Shown here one piece after another: positions 12,002-12,580 of a stretch of 12,580 nt of DNA. How positions within the stretch are numbered: the stretch's first letter is position 1; each line of letters begins with the position of its first letter. The DNA is from Ilumatobacteraceae bacterium. GTDB lineage: Bacteria > Actinomycetota > Acidimicrobiia > Acidimicrobiales > Ilumatobacteraceae. Under the pieces are notes generated by a model, which was not told the DNA's origin, did no database searches, and was given only the letters and a program-made list of their open reading frames with translations. The DNA is taken from NCBI GenBank assembly GCA_023254985.1, contig JALRJT010000078.1:1-12580 (forward strand), read 5' to 3'. Both the position numbers and the translations under genes were made by a program.

Positions 12002-12580
12002 ATGGCACGCGTGAAACCCGTTCAGGATTGGGCGACCGACTTCGATCACGCCGATCCCGCCTACAACGAAAACGCACACCAGATTTGGGACGAACTGCGC
12101 GCCACCTGCCCAGTGGCCCACACGAACCGCTACGGCGGAGCGTGGTTGCCCGTGCGTCACGACGACGTTGCGGCCGTCGCGCGCGACACCGACCACTTCT
12201 CATCTGAAGGGGCTGTGCTTGCCAATCGTCCACCGGTCGAGGAACGCGTTGCACTTGCACCAATCGGAGCAGCACCGCCGATCACGTCTGACCCACCATT
12301 CCACGCCGAAGCTCGTCGCCTGTTGTTGCCCGCGTTCAGCCCGCAGGTGATCGCAGAGTGGGAACCCGAAGTCCGCAAACTGTGTCGTGAGCTGCTCGAC
12401 CGCATGGGCGATGCTGACGTCATCGATGCTGCCGTGCAGTATGCCCAGCACATCCCGGTGTATGTCATTGCCCGCATGCTTGGTCTCCCCGTCGAGGACA
12501 GCGACTATTTCCGTGAAACCGTCCACCTCGTCCTCGAGGAGATCGGTGCGGAATTCGGTGAGCGCCAGGGTGGCTTCGAG
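12002..12580 (+). CDS. Cytochrome P450, N-terminal 193 residues, cut by window edge
   Basis: The frame is open from the ATG at 12002 to the last base. It matches the soluble bacterial P450 class. It starts without a membrane anchor (MARVKPVQDWATDFDHADP) and has PVAHTNRYGGAWLPVRHDDV (37-56), the B-helix zone. The C-helix region PPITSDPPFHAEARRLLLP (92-110) follows; His101 and Arg105 are the usual heme-propionate contacts. YAQHIPVYVIARMLGLPVED (147-166) is the D/E-helix region. The I-helix, ExxR and heme-cysteine loop lie beyond the edge, so catalytic integrity cannot be judged. Members hydroxylate terpenoids, steroids, fatty acids or other hydrophobic compounds with a ferredoxin partner; the subfamily and substrate are not assignable here. 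Confidence 0.93.
   Translation, partial: MARVKPVQDWATDFDHADPAYNENAHQIWDELRATCPVAHTNRYGGAWLPVRHDDVAAVARDTDHFSSEGAVLANRPPVEERVALAPIGAAPPITSDPPFHAEARRLLLPAFSPQVIAEWEPEVRKLCRELLDRMGDADVIDAAVQYAQHIPVYVIARMLGLPVEDSDYFRETVHLVLEEIGAEFGERQGGFE

Noticed and set aside
11337..12275. Minus-strand open frame of 312 codons across yaaA and the P450 start
   Set aside because: The product is extremely Arg-rich without motifs, typical of an out-of-frame reading. It conflicts with both recognised genes.
1..12580. Mobile elements, CRISPR arrays, tRNA or rRNA genes
   Set aside because: No transposase or integrase motifs, no regularly spaced direct repeats, and no tRNA-like or rRNA-like conserved blocks were found by reading.

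Overview
The window is compact, GC-rich bacterial chromosome. The codon bias, actinobacterial-style -10 boxes sitting 6-11 bases before start codons, and the gene content (GroEL, RipA-like NlpC/P60 endopeptidase, secreted bacterial phospholipase A2, YaaA, a bacterial class P450) suggest an actinomycete, possibly of the Acidimicrobiia. That placement is an inference from style, not from a marker gene. No rRNA, tRNA, CRISPR, transposase or phage gene was seen. No gene-free stretch exceeds 300 bases; the longest, 5296-5589, is filled mostly by an FMN riboswitch and its leader.

Layout, left to right. Bases 2-751 are the C-terminal half of groEL, closed by a GNRA-loop hairpin. Two small genes follow: a four-helix membrane protein (846-1205) and a 55-residue protein (1231-1398). 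A NUDIX CoA-pyrophosphatase-like gene (1416-2093) then meets, tail to tail and sharing a CTAG, a minus-strand cluster. Read in its own direction (right to left) that cluster is: FMN riboswitch (5406-5525), ribD, ribBA, ribH, then a secreted phospholipase A2 gene. The three rib genes overlap by ATGA. They cover the deaminase/reductase, GTP cyclohydrolase II, DHBP synthase and lumazine synthase steps, but the final enzyme, riboflavin synthase (ribE), is absent. Upstream of the riboswitch on the same strand lie an EamA-type transporter (5590-6504) and a small single-helix membrane protein.

From 6821 rightwards on the plus strand: guaA (GMP synthetase), a SAM methyltransferase with an N-terminal HYxxxGxxEGR-type segment four bases downstream, an exported coiled-coil NlpC/P60 peptidase, and a dienelactone-hydrolase-family protein. 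The last abuts, stop to stop, a minus-strand YaaA-family gene. A cytochrome P450 starts divergently from yaaA and runs off the right edge.

Most of the window is housekeeping. The points most worth attention are: (1) the riboswitch with a hairpin that appears to hide the ribD Shine-Dalgarno sequence; (2) the missing ribE; (3) a gapless 45-base three-way-junction-like structure between ribH and the phospholipase gene, touching the latter's ribosome binding site; (4) a recurring leaderless or near-leaderless promoter layout at seven genes; and (5) the methyltransferase with its unusual N-terminus. No clearly new multi-gene system was recognised.
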